Positions 51,923 to 62,444 of a DNA stretch of 64,000 nt are shown piece after piece. The DNA is from Flavobacterium sp. ALD4. Its GTDB lineage: Bacteria > Bacteroidota > Bacteroidia > Flavobacteriales > Flavobacteriaceae. A program made the translations under genes and the position numbers. Each line of letters starts with the position of its first letter. Positions within the stretch are counted from its first letter, which is position 1. The notes beneath the pieces were generated by a model. It had not been told where the DNA came from and ran no database searches. It saw only the letters and a program-made list of their open reading frames with translations. The DNA lies in NCBI RefSeq assembly GCF_002836475.1, contig NZ_PJBJ01000022.1, positions 372,001 to 436,000 of the forward strand. Direction: 5' to 3'.

Positions 51923-54571
51923 ATGTCTGAAGGAGAAAAGTTAATTCCTATTAACATAGAAGATGAAATGAAATCAGCTTACATTGATTATTCGATGTCA
52001 GTAATTGTATCAAGAGCGCTTCCAGATGTTAGAGATGGTTTGAAACCAGTACATCGAAGAGTTCTTTACGGAATGTATGATTTAGGAGTTTTTTCAAATA
52101 AAGCCCATAAAAAATCCGCTAGAATTGTCGGAGAAGTTTTAGGTAAGTATCACCCTCATGGAGATACGTCTGTTTACGATGCCATGGTTCGTATGGCTCA
52201 GGAATGGAGTATGCGTTATTTACTGGTTGACGGTCAAGGTAACTTTGGTTCGGTTGATGGCGATAGCCCCGCAGCAATGCGTTATACTGAGGCTAGAATG
52301 CGGAAGATTTCGGAAGAGATAATGGCAGATATAGAAAAAGAAACTGTTGATTTTCAATTGAATTTTGATGATACTTTATATGAGCCAAAAGTAATGCCAA
52401 CGCGTGTTCCTACTTTATTAATAAATGGAGCAACAGGAATTGCTGTAGGTATGGCAACCAATATGCCACCGCACAATCTTACCGAAGTAATAGATGGTAC
52501 TTTGGCTTACATGGATAATAACGATATTGAGATAGACGAATTAATAAACTATATCAAAGCGCCTGATTTTCCAACCGGAGGTATTATTTACGGTTATGAA
52601 GGAGTTCGTGAGGCATTCAAAACCGGGAGAGGTAGAGTAGTAATGCGAGCTAAAGTTGGCTTTGAAGAAGTAGACGGCAGAGAGTGTATTATTGTTTCCG
52701 AAATTCCTTACCAAGTCAATAAGGCAGATATGATTAAGCGTACCGCTGATCTGGTAAATGATAAAAAAATTGAAGGAATAGCAAATATTCGCGATGAATC
52801 GGATAGAAACGGTATGCGTATTGTTTATATTTTGAAACGTGATGCTACGCCAAATGTGGTTTTAAACACATTGTACAAGTACACCCAATTACAGTCTTCT
52901 TTCAGTGTCAATAATATTGCATTGGTAAAAGGCCGTCCACAGATGTTGAATCTTAAAGACATGATTCACTATTTTGTGGAACACCGTCATGATGTGGTGA
53001 CCCGTAGAACGCAATTTGAGTTGCGTAAGGCAGAAGAAAGAGCGCATATTCTTGAAGGTATGATAATTGCATCAGATAATATTGATGAGGTTATCGCATT
53101 GATTAAGGCGTCAAAAAGTACGGAAGAAGCGAGAGGAAAATTGATTGAAAGATTTAAATTATCCGACATTCAGGCAAGAGCAATTGTTGAAATGCGTTTG
53201 CGTCAATTGACAGGACTTGAGCAAGATAAGTTAAGAACTGAGTATGAAGAAATCATGAAGGTAATTGAGCGTTTAAGAGCTTTGTTGGCAGATGTGAATT
53301 TAAGAATTGCTTTGATAAAAGAAGAACTTATTGAAATTCGTGAAAAATACGGAGATGAGCGTCGTTCATTAATTGAATATTCAGGTGGTGATGTAAGTAT
53401 TGAGGATTTAATTGCTGATGAAAATGTGGTAATTACAATCTCTCATGCAGGATATATTAAACGTACAAACCTAACAGAATACAAAACACAGAATAGAGGA
53501 GGAGTTGGTCAAAAAAGCGCAGGTACTAGAGATCAAGATTTCTTAGAGCATATGTTCGTGGCGACAAACCATCAATATATGATGTTCTTTACCCAAAAAG
53601 GAAAATGTTTCTGGATGCGTGTTTATGAAATACCGGAAGGAAGTAAAACTGCCAAGGGTAGAGCGATTCAAAATCTTATCAGTATAGAAAGCGACGATAA
53701 GGTAAAAGCATTTATTTGTACACAAGATTTAAAAGACCAAGACTATATTAAGAGCCATAATTTGATTATGGTGACTAAAAAAGGTCAGGTTAAGAAAACG
53801 TCTTTAGAGAAATATTCTAAACCTAGGATAAATGGTGTTGCGGCAATTACCATCAAAGAAGGGGATGAGTTGTTAGAAGCGAAATTAACCAACGGTACAA
53901 GCCAGATCATACTTGCTGTTAAATCAGGTAAGTTAGTTCGTTTTGAAGAATCTAAAACCCGTCCAATGGGAAGAACGGCTTCTGGAGTTCGTGGAATTTC
54001 ACTTAAAGATGAGTCGGATGAAGTAATTGGCATGGTTGCTGTAGATAGGGATGCTATAAACGATTCACAAGTTTTAGTGGTAACTGAAAATGGATACGGA
54101 AAACGTACCAAATTGGTTGATGAAGATGGAGAAGATGTTTACCGTATTACCAATCGTGGAGGTAAAGGAGTCAAAACGTTGAATATCACCGAAAAAACAG
54201 GTAGTCTTATATCGATAAACGCGGTTACTGATGCTGATGACTTAATGATAATCAATAAGTCAGGATTGACCATTAGAATGGCTGTTGAAGACTTAAGAGT
54301 GATGGGACGTGCTACTCAAGGCGTAAAATTAATTAACTTAAAAGGTAAAGATTCTATTGCTGCTGTTACCAAAGTTATGAAAGACGATCCTGAAGAAGTT
54401 ATTGTTGATGAAGACGGTAATGTTGTTGAAGTTGAAGCAATCGAAAGAGTAAAACCGGTTTTGGAGGTGTTAGAAGATGAAGGCGCTACTGAAGACGAAG
54501 ACGAAGACGATTTAGATGAGGAAGAGGAGACTGAAGATGAATCAGACGAAGACGATGCTGATGATGAATAA
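51923..54571 (+). CDS. gyrA: DNA gyrase subunit A
   Basis: An 882-residue type II topoisomerase subunit. The catalytic tyrosine is Tyr121 in [10 protein letters not shown]. The quinolone-determining region reads [17 protein letters not shown], with Thr82 and Asp86 at the positions where resistance changes occur; threonine at this place is the wild type in F. psychrophilum. The C-terminal DNA-wrapping beta-pinwheel carries the GyrA box variant QNRGGVGQ. After about residue 830 the tail is strongly acidic (Asp/Glu runs), about 50 residues, which may tune supercoiling. A TPR gene follows 49 bp downstream. Confidence 0.97.
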   Translation: MSEGEKLIPINIEDEMKSAYIDYSMSVIVSRALPDVRDGLKPVHRRVLYGMYDLGVFSNKAHKKSARIVGEVLGKYHPHGDTSVYDAMVRMAQEWSMRYLLVDGQGNFGSVDGDSPAAMRYTEARMRKISEEIMADIEKETVDFQLNFDDTLYEPKVMPTRVPTLLINGATGIAVGMATNMPPHNLTEVIDGTLAYMDNNDIEIDELINYIKAPDFPTGGIIYGYEGVREAFKTGRGRVVMRAKVGFEEVDGRECIIVSEIPYQVNKADMIKRTADLVNDKKIEGIANIRDESDRNGMRIVYILKRDATPNVVLNTLYKYTQLQSSFSVNNIALVKGRPQMLNLKDMIHYFVEHRHDVVTRRTQFELRKAEERAHILEGMIIASDNIDEVIALIKASKSTEEARGKLIERFKLSDIQARAIVEMRLRQLTGLEQDKLRTEYEEIMKVIERLRALLADVNLRIALIKEELIEIREKYGDERRSLIEYSGGDVSIEDLIADENVVITISHAGYIKRTNLTEYKTQNRGGVGQKSAGTRDQDFLEHMFVATNHQYMMFFTQKGKCFWMRVYEIPEGSKTAKGRAIQNLISIESDDKVKAFICTQDLKDQDYIKSHNLIMVTKKGQVKKTSLEKYSKPRINGVAAITIKEGDELLEAKLTNGTSQIILAVKSGKLVRFEESKTRPMGRTASGVRGISLKDESDEVIGMVAVDRDAINDSQVLVVTENGYGKRTKLVDEDGEDVYRITNRGGKGVKTLNITEKTGSLISINAVTDADDLMIINKSGLTIRMAVEDLRVMGRATQGVKLINLKGKDSIAAVTKVMKDDPEEVIVDEDGNVVEVEAIERVKPVLEVLEDEGATEDEDEDDLDEEEETEDESDEDDADDE

Positions 54572-54620
54572 ATAAATACAATATATAAAAACGAGAATAA
54601 TTAATAATAAATAGAATTTT

Positions 54621-55892
54621 ATGAAAAGTAAATATGTGGTGCTAGCATCAGCTTTATTGATATCAGTAGCGTCTTTTGCTCAAAAAGACGAAATTAAAGC
54701 TGCTGAAAAAGCATTAAGAAAAGGAAACTCCCAAGAGGCAGCTACTATTTTACAGGGTGCGGAATCTTTATTGTCTAACGCAGATGATGATGAAAAAGCC
54801 CAGTTTTTCTTTGTAAAGGGAAACGCTTACCTTGATTTAGCAAATAAAAAGGTAGATATAGATAAAAATTTAGCTGCAGCTGCAACTGCTTATTTAAGTT
54901 TAGTAGACGCGGAAAAAACGTCTGGGAAAAGTAAGTATACATCTGAAGCTGCTAAATCAATTATTGAAATAAAATATAAATTGATAAATAGTGCCATTGC
55001 GGACTCTAAAGTTGACAAACATTCTGATAGCGCAAAGAAGTTGTATGACGCTTACTTACTAGATAAAAAAGACACTTTAAATCTATATTATGCTGCTTCG
55101 ACTTATGTTAACGCAAAAGAATATGATGTAGCGTTAAAACTTTATCAAGATTTAAAACAAATGAATTATTCCGGAAAAGGAGCTAATTATTTGGCGGTAA
55201 ATAAATTAACAGGAGAGGAAGATCTTTTTGCAACAGTTGCAGAAAGAGATAGAATGGTAAAAATGGGTACTCATGAAAAGCCAAGTACAGAAGTTATTCC
55301 TTCAAAAAGAGGGGAGATATACAAAAATATGGCTTTGATCTTGGTTGATGCGGGAAAAACAGAAGAAGCTAAAAAAGCGATTGAAGAAGCTAGAGCTACA
55401 AACCCTGATGATACTTCCTTGATATTGACGCAAGCGAATTTATATTTGCAAACGAAGGATTATGAGACTTACAAAAAACTGATAAATGAAGTTTTAGAGA
55501 AAAGTCCTAACGACGCTGATTTGGTGTTTAATCTAGGGGTGCTTAGTGCTAACGCTAAAGACGTTGTTAATGCTGAAAAATATTATGCAAGAACGATGGA
55601 AATCAACCCTCAATACGTTAATGCTTATATTAATATGGCGGCATTAAAGTTAGAGGCTGAAAATGCTTTGATTGCTCAAATGAATAAATTAGGGAATTCA
55701 GACAAAGATATGAAGCGTTATGCAGTTTTGAAAATTGAAAGGCAAAACATATTTAAAAGTGTTATTCCTTATCTTGAAAAAGCAATGGAAGTAGATCCGA
55801 AAAATGCAGATGTAGCTAATACACTTTTAAACGTGTACAGCGCATTGGAGATGACTGCTCAGAAAAAAGCTTTAGAAGCGAAAATGAAATAA
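54621..55892 (+). CDS. Exported TPR-repeat protein
   Basis: A 423-residue protein with a signal peptide (MKSKYVVLASALLISVASFAQ) and several tetratricopeptide repeats along the chain: AEKALRKGNSQEAATIL, ALKLYQDLKQMNYSGKGANY, ALILVDAGKTEEAKKAIEEA, NLGVLSANAKDVVNAEKYY and IPYLEKAMEVDPKNADV. It should act in the periplasm as a scaffold; no partner is known. The gene follows gyrA by 49 bp without a terminator between, so they are probably co-transcribed. Ends at a perfect terminator at 55915. Confidence 0.9.
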   Translation: MKSKYVVLASALLISVASFAQKDEIKAAEKALRKGNSQEAATILQGAESLLSNADDDEKAQFFFVKGNAYLDLANKKVDIDKNLAAAATAYLSLVDAEKTSGKSKYTSEAAKSIIEIKYKLINSAIADSKVDKHSDSAKKLYDAYLLDKKDTLNLYYAASTYVNAKEYDVALKLYQDLKQMNYSGKGANYLAVNKLTGEEDLFATVAERDRMVKMGTHEKPSTEVIPSKRGEIYKNMALILVDAGKTEEAKKAIEEARATNPDDTSLILTQANLYLQTKDYETYKKLINEVLEKSPNDADLVFNLGVLSANAKDVVNAEKYYARTMEINPQYVNAYINMAALKLEAENALIAQMNKLGNSDKDMKRYAVLKIERQNIFKSVIPYLEKAMEVDPKNADVANTLLNVYSALEMTAQKKALEAKMK

Positions 55893-55914
55893 TATATATT
55901 ATTTTAAAACTAAT

Positions 55915-55949
55915 AAAAAAACCTATCTGATTCAGATAGGTTTTTTTTT
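55915..55949. terminator. Bidirectional terminator between the TPR gene and NlpC/P60 gene
   Basis: AAAAACCTATCTGA and TCAGATAGGTTTTT form a perfect stem with no more than a two-base turn and T-runs. It serves both convergent genes. Confidence 0.85.
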
Positions 55950-56709
55950 ATATAATCTTTTTTATAACTCTGAGTTTGTGGGTATGTTTATTTATTTCGG
56001 CATTATAAATACCTAAATGATCTAATCTGTCAATTCGTACTTTGCCACTGGCATGGATAATATAATTGTTTTCCATGATGATGCCTACGTGAATGATGCG
56101 GCCTTCTTCATTATCAAAAAAAGCTAAATCACCGGGTTCGCTCTCTTCAATAAAACTCAAAGCTTCCCCTTGGGTAGCCTGTTGTGACGCATCTCTTAAT
56201 AATTTGTAGCCATTAAGTTTGTAAACCATTTGGGTAAAACCAGAACAATCAATACCAAAAGGCGTTTTTCCACCCCAAAGATAAGGAGCGTTTAAATAGA
56301 GAAACGCAGTGTTTATAAGGTGTCTTTTGTCTTTGATACCATCGACTTTAGTTCCTTCAAAATCGAAACCATTTGTGTTTATGGTATCGTTAGTGATGAA
56401 CGAAATAGTAGCCCCTAAAGGGATTGGCATTAACAAATTAGAAGGACCGGTAATGTATTCTATTAAATCAGAATTTAAAATGATTGGCTCGTCAGAAAGC
56501 TGATTGAAGTTTGCTTCAGAAATAACTTGATATTGTTTTGAATCTAACCAACCTTCGTATCCATCAAAATGCATTTTAATTCGAGACCATTGTTTCTGTT
56601 GTTCTAAAATTTCAAAATGTTCACCAAATAAAACTTGAGAAACGATTTCGCTCCTATCATTAGGTTCAAACCGAAGCGGGATTATAGCCAAATTACAAAT
56701 TCCGAACAT
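55948..56709 (-). CDS. NlpC/P60 peptidoglycan endopeptidase with SH3 domain
   Basis: A 253-residue protein. The N-terminal part (about 1-65) is an SH3-like domain (LRFEPNDRSEIVSQVLFGE, WSRIKMHFDGYEGWL). A linker leads to the NlpC/P60 cysteine peptidase domain: Cys155 in GIDCSGFTQ, His207 in IIHVGIIM and His219 in IIHASGK form the catalytic triad. It cleaves peptide bonds such as gamma-D-Glu to the diamino acid in cell-wall peptides. There is no signal peptide, which suggests a recycling enzyme in the cytoplasm, like the YkfC type. Confidence 0.9.
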   Translation of the reverse strand: MFGICNLAIIPLRFEPNDRSEIVSQVLFGEHFEILEQQKQWSRIKMHFDGYEGWLDSKQYQVISEANFNQLSDEPIILNSDLIEYITGPSNLLMPIPLGATISFITNDTINTNGFDFEGTKVDGIKDKRHLINTAFLYLNAPYLWGGKTPFGIDCSGFTQMVYKLNGYKLLRDASQQATQGEALSFIEESEPGDLAFFDNEEGRIIHVGIIMENNYIIHASGKVRIDRLDHLGIYNAEINKHTHKLRVIKKII

Positions 56710-56715
56710 TTATGT

Positions 56716-56770
56716 AATATTATGAGTTAAGAGTTATGAGTCATAAGTATTAAAACTTATAACTCATAAT
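56716..56770. repeat. Intergenic inverted repeat of ATGAGTTA type
   Basis: ATTATGAGTTA and TAACTCATAAT flank AGAGTTATGAGTCATAAGT-like repeats between the thiolase and NlpC genes. The two could form a long AT-rich hairpin. Such ATGAGTTA strings recur in flavobacterial intergenic DNA. Confidence 0.5.
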
Positions 56771-56780
56771 CCAGAATTAT

Positions 56781-57959
56781 TTATATTCTTTCTATAACAA
56801 CTGCTGAAGCACCACCTCCGCCATTACATATGGCAGCGGCTCCAATTTTAGCATTGTTTTGTTCCAAAACATTTAATAATGTAATAATGATTCGGGCCCC
56901 AGAACAACCTAACGGATGCCCTAATGAAACGGCTCCACCATTTACATTTACTTTATCGTTGTCTAACCCTAAAATTTTAGAATTTGCCAGTCCTACCACT
57001 GCGAATGCCTCATTAAATTCAAAATAATCAACATCACTGAGAGAGATACCTGCTTTGTCTAAAGCTTTGGGAACTGCTTTTGATGGGCTTGTTGTGAACC
57101 ATTTTGGTTCTTGTGCAGCATCAGCGTAACTTTTGATAAATGCAAGAGGTTTTAAACCTAAAGACATTGCTTTTTCTTCACTCATTAGTATCATAGCTGC
57201 TGCCCCATCATTTATTGTTGATGCATTTGCCGCAGTCACGGTTCCCTCTTTTGAAAAAACAGCGTTTAAAGTAGGGATTCTGTCCATTTTGACATTTGTG
57301 AATTCTTCATCTTTGGATACTATAATTGGATCTCCTTTTCGCTGCGGAACGGCAACGGGAACTACTTCATTATTAAATTTACCATCTTCCCAAGCTTTTG
57401 CTGAACGCTGATACGATTGAATTGCGTACTTATCTTGGTCTTCTCTAGAGAATTTATATTCAGAAGCACATAAGTCCGCACACACGCCCATAGCATTGTT
57501 GTCGTAGGCGTCAACGAGTCCATCCTTTTGCATTCCATCAACCATGGTAGCGGGACCAAATTTGGTTGCATTTCTCAAATTCATATAATGAGGAATTAAA
57601 CTCATGTTTTCCATACCACCGGCAACAACGATTTCGGCATCACCACATTGGATGGCCTGTGCTGCAAGCATTACTGATTTCATGCCTGACGCGCATACTT
57701 TATTTATAGTTGTGCATGTAACAGTATTGGGTAAACCTGCAAAAAGCGCAGCTTGACGGGCAGGCGCTTGTCCTGTTCCGGCCTGAACTACATTACCCAT
57801 ATAAACTTCATCAATTAAATTTGGATCTAATTTAATTCTATCTAATGCTCCTTTAATTGCTATTGCACCTAATCTTGGAGCGGGTACTGTAGATAATCCC
57901 CCCATAAAACTTCCGATAGGTGTTCTAACTGCAGAAACGATAACAACTCTTTTGCTCAT
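56781..57959 (-). CDS. Acetyl-CoA C-acetyltransferase (thiolase)
   Basis: A 392-residue thiolase with all active-site residues: Cys89 in NKVCASGMKS, the His in NEAFAV, and Cys/His in LGHPLGCSGAR and CNGGGGAS near the C-terminus. It condenses or cleaves acetyl-CoA units. The length and the sequence NVNGGAVSLGHP fit acetoacetyl-CoA thiolase (AtoB/ThlA) rather than long-chain FadA. It is a single-gene unit; the gap to the NlpC gene carries a repeat. Confidence 0.95.
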   Translation of the reverse strand: MSKRVVIVSAVRTPIGSFMGGLSTVPAPRLGAIAIKGALDRIKLDPNLIDEVYMGNVVQAGTGQAPARQAALFAGLPNTVTCTTINKVCASGMKSVMLAAQAIQCGDAEIVVAGGMENMSLIPHYMNLRNATKFGPATMVDGMQKDGLVDAYDNNAMGVCADLCASEYKFSREDQDKYAIQSYQRSAKAWEDGKFNNEVVPVAVPQRKGDPIIVSKDEEFTNVKMDRIPTLNAVFSKEGTVTAANASTINDGAAAMILMSEEKAMSLGLKPLAFIKSYADAAQEPKWFTTSPSKAVPKALDKAGISLSDVDYFEFNEAFAVVGLANSKILGLDNDKVNVNGGAVSLGHPLGCSGARIIITLLNVLEQNNAKIGAAAICNGGGGASAVVIERI

Positions 57960-58136
57960 GATATTGATTATGTTGGTTTATCTAGCAAATTTAATCATTT
58001 TAAAACAAATTTTGATTTTGATTTGAGTATTATATTTTTTTCAAAATAAATATGGTTTTTATTTTAAGCTATATGTTTGATTGTGAACTGTTTTTATAAA
58101 AATGTGTAAAAACATTTAAAAAAAGCCCTGAAATAG

Positions 58137-58167
58137 TTGTGAGTAATGCAATGAAGTGTTACATTTG
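58137..58167 (+). promoter_or_regulatory. Promoter of the tRNA-Ser/Pro/Arg cluster
   Basis: TTG (58137-58139) and TACATTTG (58160-58167) match the Bacteroidota -33 and -7 elements with 20 bases between, 33 bases before the first tRNA. Confidence 0.6.
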
Positions 58168-58200
58168 CAACCGCAAAAAGAACATGTTTTCTTTGAGCTT

Positions 58201-58284
58201 GGAGGGGTGCCAGAGTGGTAATGGAGCAGTTTGCTAAACTGTCACCGAGCAATCGGTGCCAGGGTTCGAGTCCCTGTCCCTCCG
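58201..58284 (+). tRNA. tRNA-Ser (anticodon GCT)
   Basis: An 84-nt class II tRNA. Acceptor GGAGGGG pairs with TCCCTCC, the anticodon loop TTGCTAA gives GCT, and the long variable arm CACCGAGCAATCGGTG is present. CCA is not encoded. Confidence 0.95.
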
Positions 58285-58383
58285 CTTAATATTTTTTGTT
58301 TCGAGATGTTACAGTTTTGACTTGATATGCTTGTTTTTTTAGGCAAATTTGACAAAGAATTTTATATTGATATTATGTTTTTT

Positions 58384-58458
58384 CGGGGTGTAGCGTAGCT
58401 CGGTTATCGCGCCTGCTTTGGGAGCAGGAGGCCGCAGGTTCGAATCCTGCCACCCCGA
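58384..58458 (+). tRNA. tRNA-Pro (anticodon TGG)
   Basis: Acceptor CGGGGTG pairs with CACCCCG, anticodon arm CCTGC/GCAGG with loop TTTGGGA gives TGG, T-arm GCAGGTTCGAATCCTGC. CCA is not encoded. Confidence 0.95.
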
Positions 58459-58482
58459 CTAGATTTTTTTTACATGAGCAAT

Positions 58483-58556
<74 letters not shown>

Positions 58557-58557
58557 C

Positions 58558-58596
58558 AAAAACCCCTATAGACTTTGTGTTTATAGGGGTTTTTAA
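58558..58596 (+). terminator. Terminator of the tRNA cluster
   Basis: AAAAACCCCTATA and TATAGGGGTTTTT form a perfect stem (loop about nine bases) right after tRNA-Arg. Confidence 0.8.
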
Positions 58597-59483
58597 ATTT
58601 AGTTGATAATCTAGTTGACAGCATCCAAAAAAAACTTTTCTTTATCCTAATTTACTTTATGTGAATCAAGCGTTTTTTATTTTGCGCATCCTTTTACTTA
58701 TTTCTCAACATTTGAATTGTTATAACTACTACTGATAAAAGTAAAATATCTTCTTTAGTTAATTCTGAGAACGTACAAGAGTTTATACCTGTAAGTCTGC
58801 CAGTAAGTATTCTAAAATAAGCTAAAGTTATATTGAGCTATTGTTGTCAATAAGTCAGACTTGACAACGAAGGAAAAGCAAAACAATGGTTTATCTTATA
58901 CTAGCAGTAAAAACAGTTACTCACGATATACTATTAACTCTATTTATAGAATAGTTATTTCTTTAGTAAATCAAAATCTATAAAAAGTTGTAGTTGGTTA
59001 TTTTATAAAATAACCATGTATTAGGCTGTCTAAGGTGAGGAACAAGAACTGTGAAAAGATTTGAAATCAAATTCTTAAAATCATACCCATCATCATAAAT
59101 AAAAGTAATTCGCTTTGGGATAATAAGGCCGCGTAATGTATATGCAACCAAGTGGGGTTAATTAAATCTAGCTAAGAATTTATTGCTGTAAGACTTGTTT
59201 GTTTTCTCTTGCTGCTTATTTAGCTCGGTAATCAAGCCTGTGTCTTTTCAGATAGTTCTAGTTTGTTTAATTTCTATGGTTTAACATTTGCAGGAATAAC
59301 AATTGAAGAATTCTGGATACAGAAAAATATTTTTAAAAATGTTACACAATTAATACTACAGGTTGTACTTGTAAATCCACTAAAGGCAATTACTTATTCT
59401 CATTTTTACTTTATTAAAATCGTAACAGTAACAATTGAAAGCTTAGGTAAAAGAACAGTAACATTGAACAAAACAACTGTATT
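58597..59483. other. AT-rich intergenic region, no gene recognised
   Basis: About 890 bases with many stops in all frames. The 74-codon frame at 59263-59487 has a TTG start, no known motif, and overlaps the fasciclin start, so I do not accept it. The region lies behind the tRNA-Arg gene and opens an accessory stretch. No copy of a tRNA 3' end was found in it or up to 64000. Confidence 0.5.
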
Positions 59484-59891
59484 ATGAATATTGTAGAAAC
59501 TGCCGTAAATTACGGCTCATTTAAAACTTTAGTAGCAGCCGTAACAGCTGCCGATCTTGTTGGTACTTTAAGTTCTGAAGGTCCTTTCACTGTGTTTGCA
59601 CCATTAGACGATACATTCGGTGAATTGCCTGAAGGAACTGTAGACATACTTGTAAAGCCAGAGAACAAGGAACAATTGTCCTCTATTTTGACTTACCATG
59701 TTCTTGCGGGTAAAGTTTTGTCAACTGACCTATCCGATGGTATGAAAGTCACAACGGTAAACGGACAAGAAGTAACGGTTCATTTAAAAGAAGGAAAGGT
59801 CTTTATTAATGACGCGGAAGTAGTTCTTACTGATGTATTAACCGATAATGGAGTTATACATGCCGAAAACAAGGTTATAATGGCAGCCTAA
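59484..59891 (+). CDS. Single-domain fasciclin (FAS1) protein without signal peptide
   Basis: A 135-residue protein that is one complete FAS1 domain: MNIVETAVNYGSFKTLVAAV, H1 motif GPFTVFAPLDDTFGELP, the YH motif LTYHVLAGK, and H2 motif VLTDNGVIHAENKVI. The length and compactness resemble the small cytoplasmic or periplasmic FAS1 proteins of cyanobacteria and proteobacteria. No signal peptide is present at the chosen start, and the upstream 200 bases do not encode one in frame. Unlike the lipoprotein at 38592 it is unlikely to be surface-anchored unless the true start is lost. Confidence 0.88.
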   Translation: MNIVETAVNYGSFKTLVAAVTAADLVGTLSSEGPFTVFAPLDDTFGELPEGTVDILVKPENKEQLSSILTYHVLAGKVLSTDLSDGMKVTTVNGQEVTVHLKEGKVFINDAEVVLTDVLTDNGVIHAENKVIMAA

Positions 59892-60428
59892 TATATTGGT
59901 AAAGAATTTGAACGAAAAACTTGTTTTTTGCAGGTTTTTTTTTCCAAATATTAGCCTCTGTGCAAATTAAGTTGACCTTTGTCGACCTGTACTTAAACGA
60001 AATTCATAACGGTATAGGTACTCCAATCTTTACCATTACAAGCTAATTTTTCAGCGCGCATTCACAATTTGAAAATTGATTAGGAAATTTTTAATGAAAC
60101 AGTTTGTGATAAAGGAATAAATTTTCAAAATAAACTTGAATCAATTTAATTGACTTTTAGAAATCAACTGACTATAAATTAAATCAATACTTGTTCAAAT
60201 GAAAGTCACAGGTCATAAGGTTCTAGAAGTAACTTTAACGAGGTAAATGCTTTCCGTACTTACAACTAACTCTACGTCTTTGCTTAATGCAGATATCAGT
60301 CACGCCGTAATAGAAAAAGTATTGCTCAATTTTAATTTTGAACAACTAAATTTATTATTTCAAGTATTACAAATAAAAACAATTCGCTATAGCAATAAGC
60401 TTAAATTTGCCACACATCAAAGCGCTAA
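59892..60428. other. Intergenic region before the ABC exporter
   Basis: 540 bases without a convincing gene. A frame of 82 codons at 60247-60495 begins MLSVLTTNSTSLL and overlaps the exporter start by 67 bases; it has no recognised family and I treat it as unlikely, though it could be a small coupled ORF. No terminator or promoter of consensus type is clear. Confidence 0.4.
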
Positions 60429-62264
60429 ATGGCAAAAAATAGAAACACAAACTCAACTCAAGATATTTCTTTTAAAGAACGCCTCTCTGCGTTAAAAAAT
60501 CTACCTAATTTCTTTAAGTTGGTGTGGCGAAGTAGCCCAAGTAAAACACTCATCAGTTTTTCATTAAGAATTTTGCGCTCGGCAATGCCAGTCGCGCTGC
60601 TGTATGTTGGTAAATTAATTATTGATCAAGTTGTTGCATTAAATACTAATTCGCCAGCTGGTAATTTGCAAGAATTATGGCAATTGGTTGCCTTAGAATT
60701 TGCATTAGCATTGCTAACAGATGGATTAAATAGGATGATTAACCTTACAGATAGTTTATTGGGCGATTTGTTTTCTAATTATACTTCTATACGAATTATG
60801 AAACATGCTGCAACGCTTGATTTAGATCAGTTTGAAGATTCTGTTTTTTACGATAAGTTAGAGCGCGCCAGACAACAAACAGTTGGACGTACAATTTTGC
60901 TTTCTCAGGTAATGAGTCAAGTACAGGATTTTATCTCTATGGCTTTTTTACTTACTGCATTAATTGCTTTTAATCCTTGGTTGATTCTACTTTTAGCGCT
61001 GGCTATTATTCCCTCATTTTTAGGCGAATCTTATTTCAACAGTAAGAATTACGCACTTTCAAGAAGTCAAACTCCAGAAAGAAGAGAACTGGATTACCTG
61101 CGTTATTTGGGAGCTAGTGACGAAACTGCAAAGGAAGTGAAGATCTTTGGGTTATCGGATTTTATCACTGGTCGTTTTAAAACACTTTCTGATAAATTTT
61201 ATAGCGACAATAGCAAATTGGCAGTACGCCGGTCAATTTGGGGAACTTTCTTTTCTGTATTAGGCACTTTGGGCTATTATGCCGCTTACGCATTTATCAT
61301 TTATGAAACTATTACAGGAAAATCGTCTGTAGGTAGTCTTACTTTTTTAGCAGGCTCATTTAGGCAGTTGAGTGGTTTGATGGAAACTATGCTTTCGCGA
61401 TTTACTGTCGTTTCGCAAGGTGCCATCTATCTTAACGATTTTATCGATTTTTTTGAGATTAAACCCAATATAACCCAAAACGAAAACGCTTTAACTTTTC
61501 CAAATCCCATAAAAACAGGTTTTGTGTTCGAGAATGTAGGCTTCCAATATCGCAATACCGATAGATGGGCAAATAGAAATTTGAGCTTTACCTTTAACCC
61601 GGGAGAAAAACTGGCTTTGGTAGGCGAAAACGGAGCAGGAAAAACAACATTGGTAAAATTGTTAGCCAGATTATACGATCCAACTGAAGGAAGAATTTTA
61701 TTGGATGGCAAAGATTTAAAAGAATATGAATTAGAAGGCCTAAGATATAATCTCGGAATCATTTTTCAGGATTATATCCGCTACCAAATGACATTTTACC
61801 AAAACATTGCGGTTGGGAATATCAAAGAGTTAGACAATGAGGCTCTTGTTAAAAGAGCAGCAACGGAAAGTTTAGCTGATAAATTAGCTCTAAAATTTTC
61901 AGAAGGGTACCAACAATGGCTGGGTAGAAGATTTAATGATGGAGTTGAGCTTTCTGGCGGAGAATGGCAAAAAGTTGCTTTAGCCAGAGCATATATGAAA
62001 GATGCGCAAGTTTTAATTTTGGATGAGCCAACAGCTGCGTTAGATGCAAGAGCAGAATATGAAGTTTTCCAACGTTTTGCAGAACTTACTAAAGGAAAAT
62101 CTGCAGTTTTGATTTCACATCGTTTTTCTACCGCCCGTCTCGCAGATCGAATTTTAGTATTAGAAAATGGAACGCTTTTAGAATCTGGTACGCACCAAGA
62201 GTTATTAAAAGCCGATGGTAGATATGCCGAACTTTTTAATCTACAAGCAAGAGGTTATCAATAA
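60429..62264 (+). CDS. ABC exporter, fused permease and ATPase
   Basis: A 611-residue half-transporter. The N-terminal ABC membrane domain (about 20-350) has six helices. The ATPase domain has Walker A GENGAGKTTLVKL (about 398-410), the Q-loop IIFQDYIRYQ, the signature LSGGEWQKVALARA (about 507-520), and Walker B VLILDEPTAALDARAE with the catalytic Glu; the H-loop is LISHRFST. It should work as a homodimer exporting lipids, peptides or drugs. Gene context gives no substrate. It is next to restriction-gene remnants in an accessory region. Confidence 0.94.
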   Translation: MAKNRNTNSTQDISFKERLSALKNLPNFFKLVWRSSPSKTLISFSLRILRSAMPVALLYVGKLIIDQVVALNTNSPAGNLQELWQLVALEFALALLTDGLNRMINLTDSLLGDLFSNYTSIRIMKHAATLDLDQFEDSVFYDKLERARQQTVGRTILLSQVMSQVQDFISMAFLLTALIAFNPWLILLLALAIIPSFLGESYFNSKNYALSRSQTPERRELDYLRYLGASDETAKEVKIFGLSDFITGRFKTLSDKFYSDNSKLAVRRSIWGTFFSVLGTLGYYAAYAFIIYETITGKSSVGSLTFLAGSFRQLSGLMETMLSRFTVVSQGAIYLNDFIDFFEIKPNITQNENALTFPNPIKTGFVFENVGFQYRNTDRWANRNLSFTFNPGEKLALVGENGAGKTTLVKLLARLYDPTEGRILLDGKDLKEYELEGLRYNLGIIFQDYIRYQMTFYQNIAVGNIKELDNEALVKRAATESLADKLALKFSEGYQQWLGRRFNDGVELSGGEWQKVALARAYMKDAQVLILDEPTAALDARAEYEVFQRFAELTKGKSAVLISHRFSTARLADRILVLENGTLLESGTHQELLKADGRYAELFNLQARGYQ

Positions 62265-62444
62265 TAAAATGATTATTTTTTTAAAAAATCTTTCTTTGAT
62301 AAAGCTTATCAATAAACATAAATTGGTGGAGAAAAACAGGAAACAGAATATTTCTTATTATTCTTGTACTGTCTCTCGATCTTTTTTGCCTCTGGTTATT
62401 AAACGATTACCAGTTTTACTATCTTGTATTGCATTTTGAAGTAT

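Noticed and set aside
59263..59487. 74-codon ORF before the fasciclin gene
   Set aside because: TTG start, no motifs, AT-rich and overlapping the fasciclin start.
60247..60495. 82-codon ORF overlapping the ABC exporter start
   Set aside because: No family recognised and a 67-base overlap with a strong gene; kept only as a remark.
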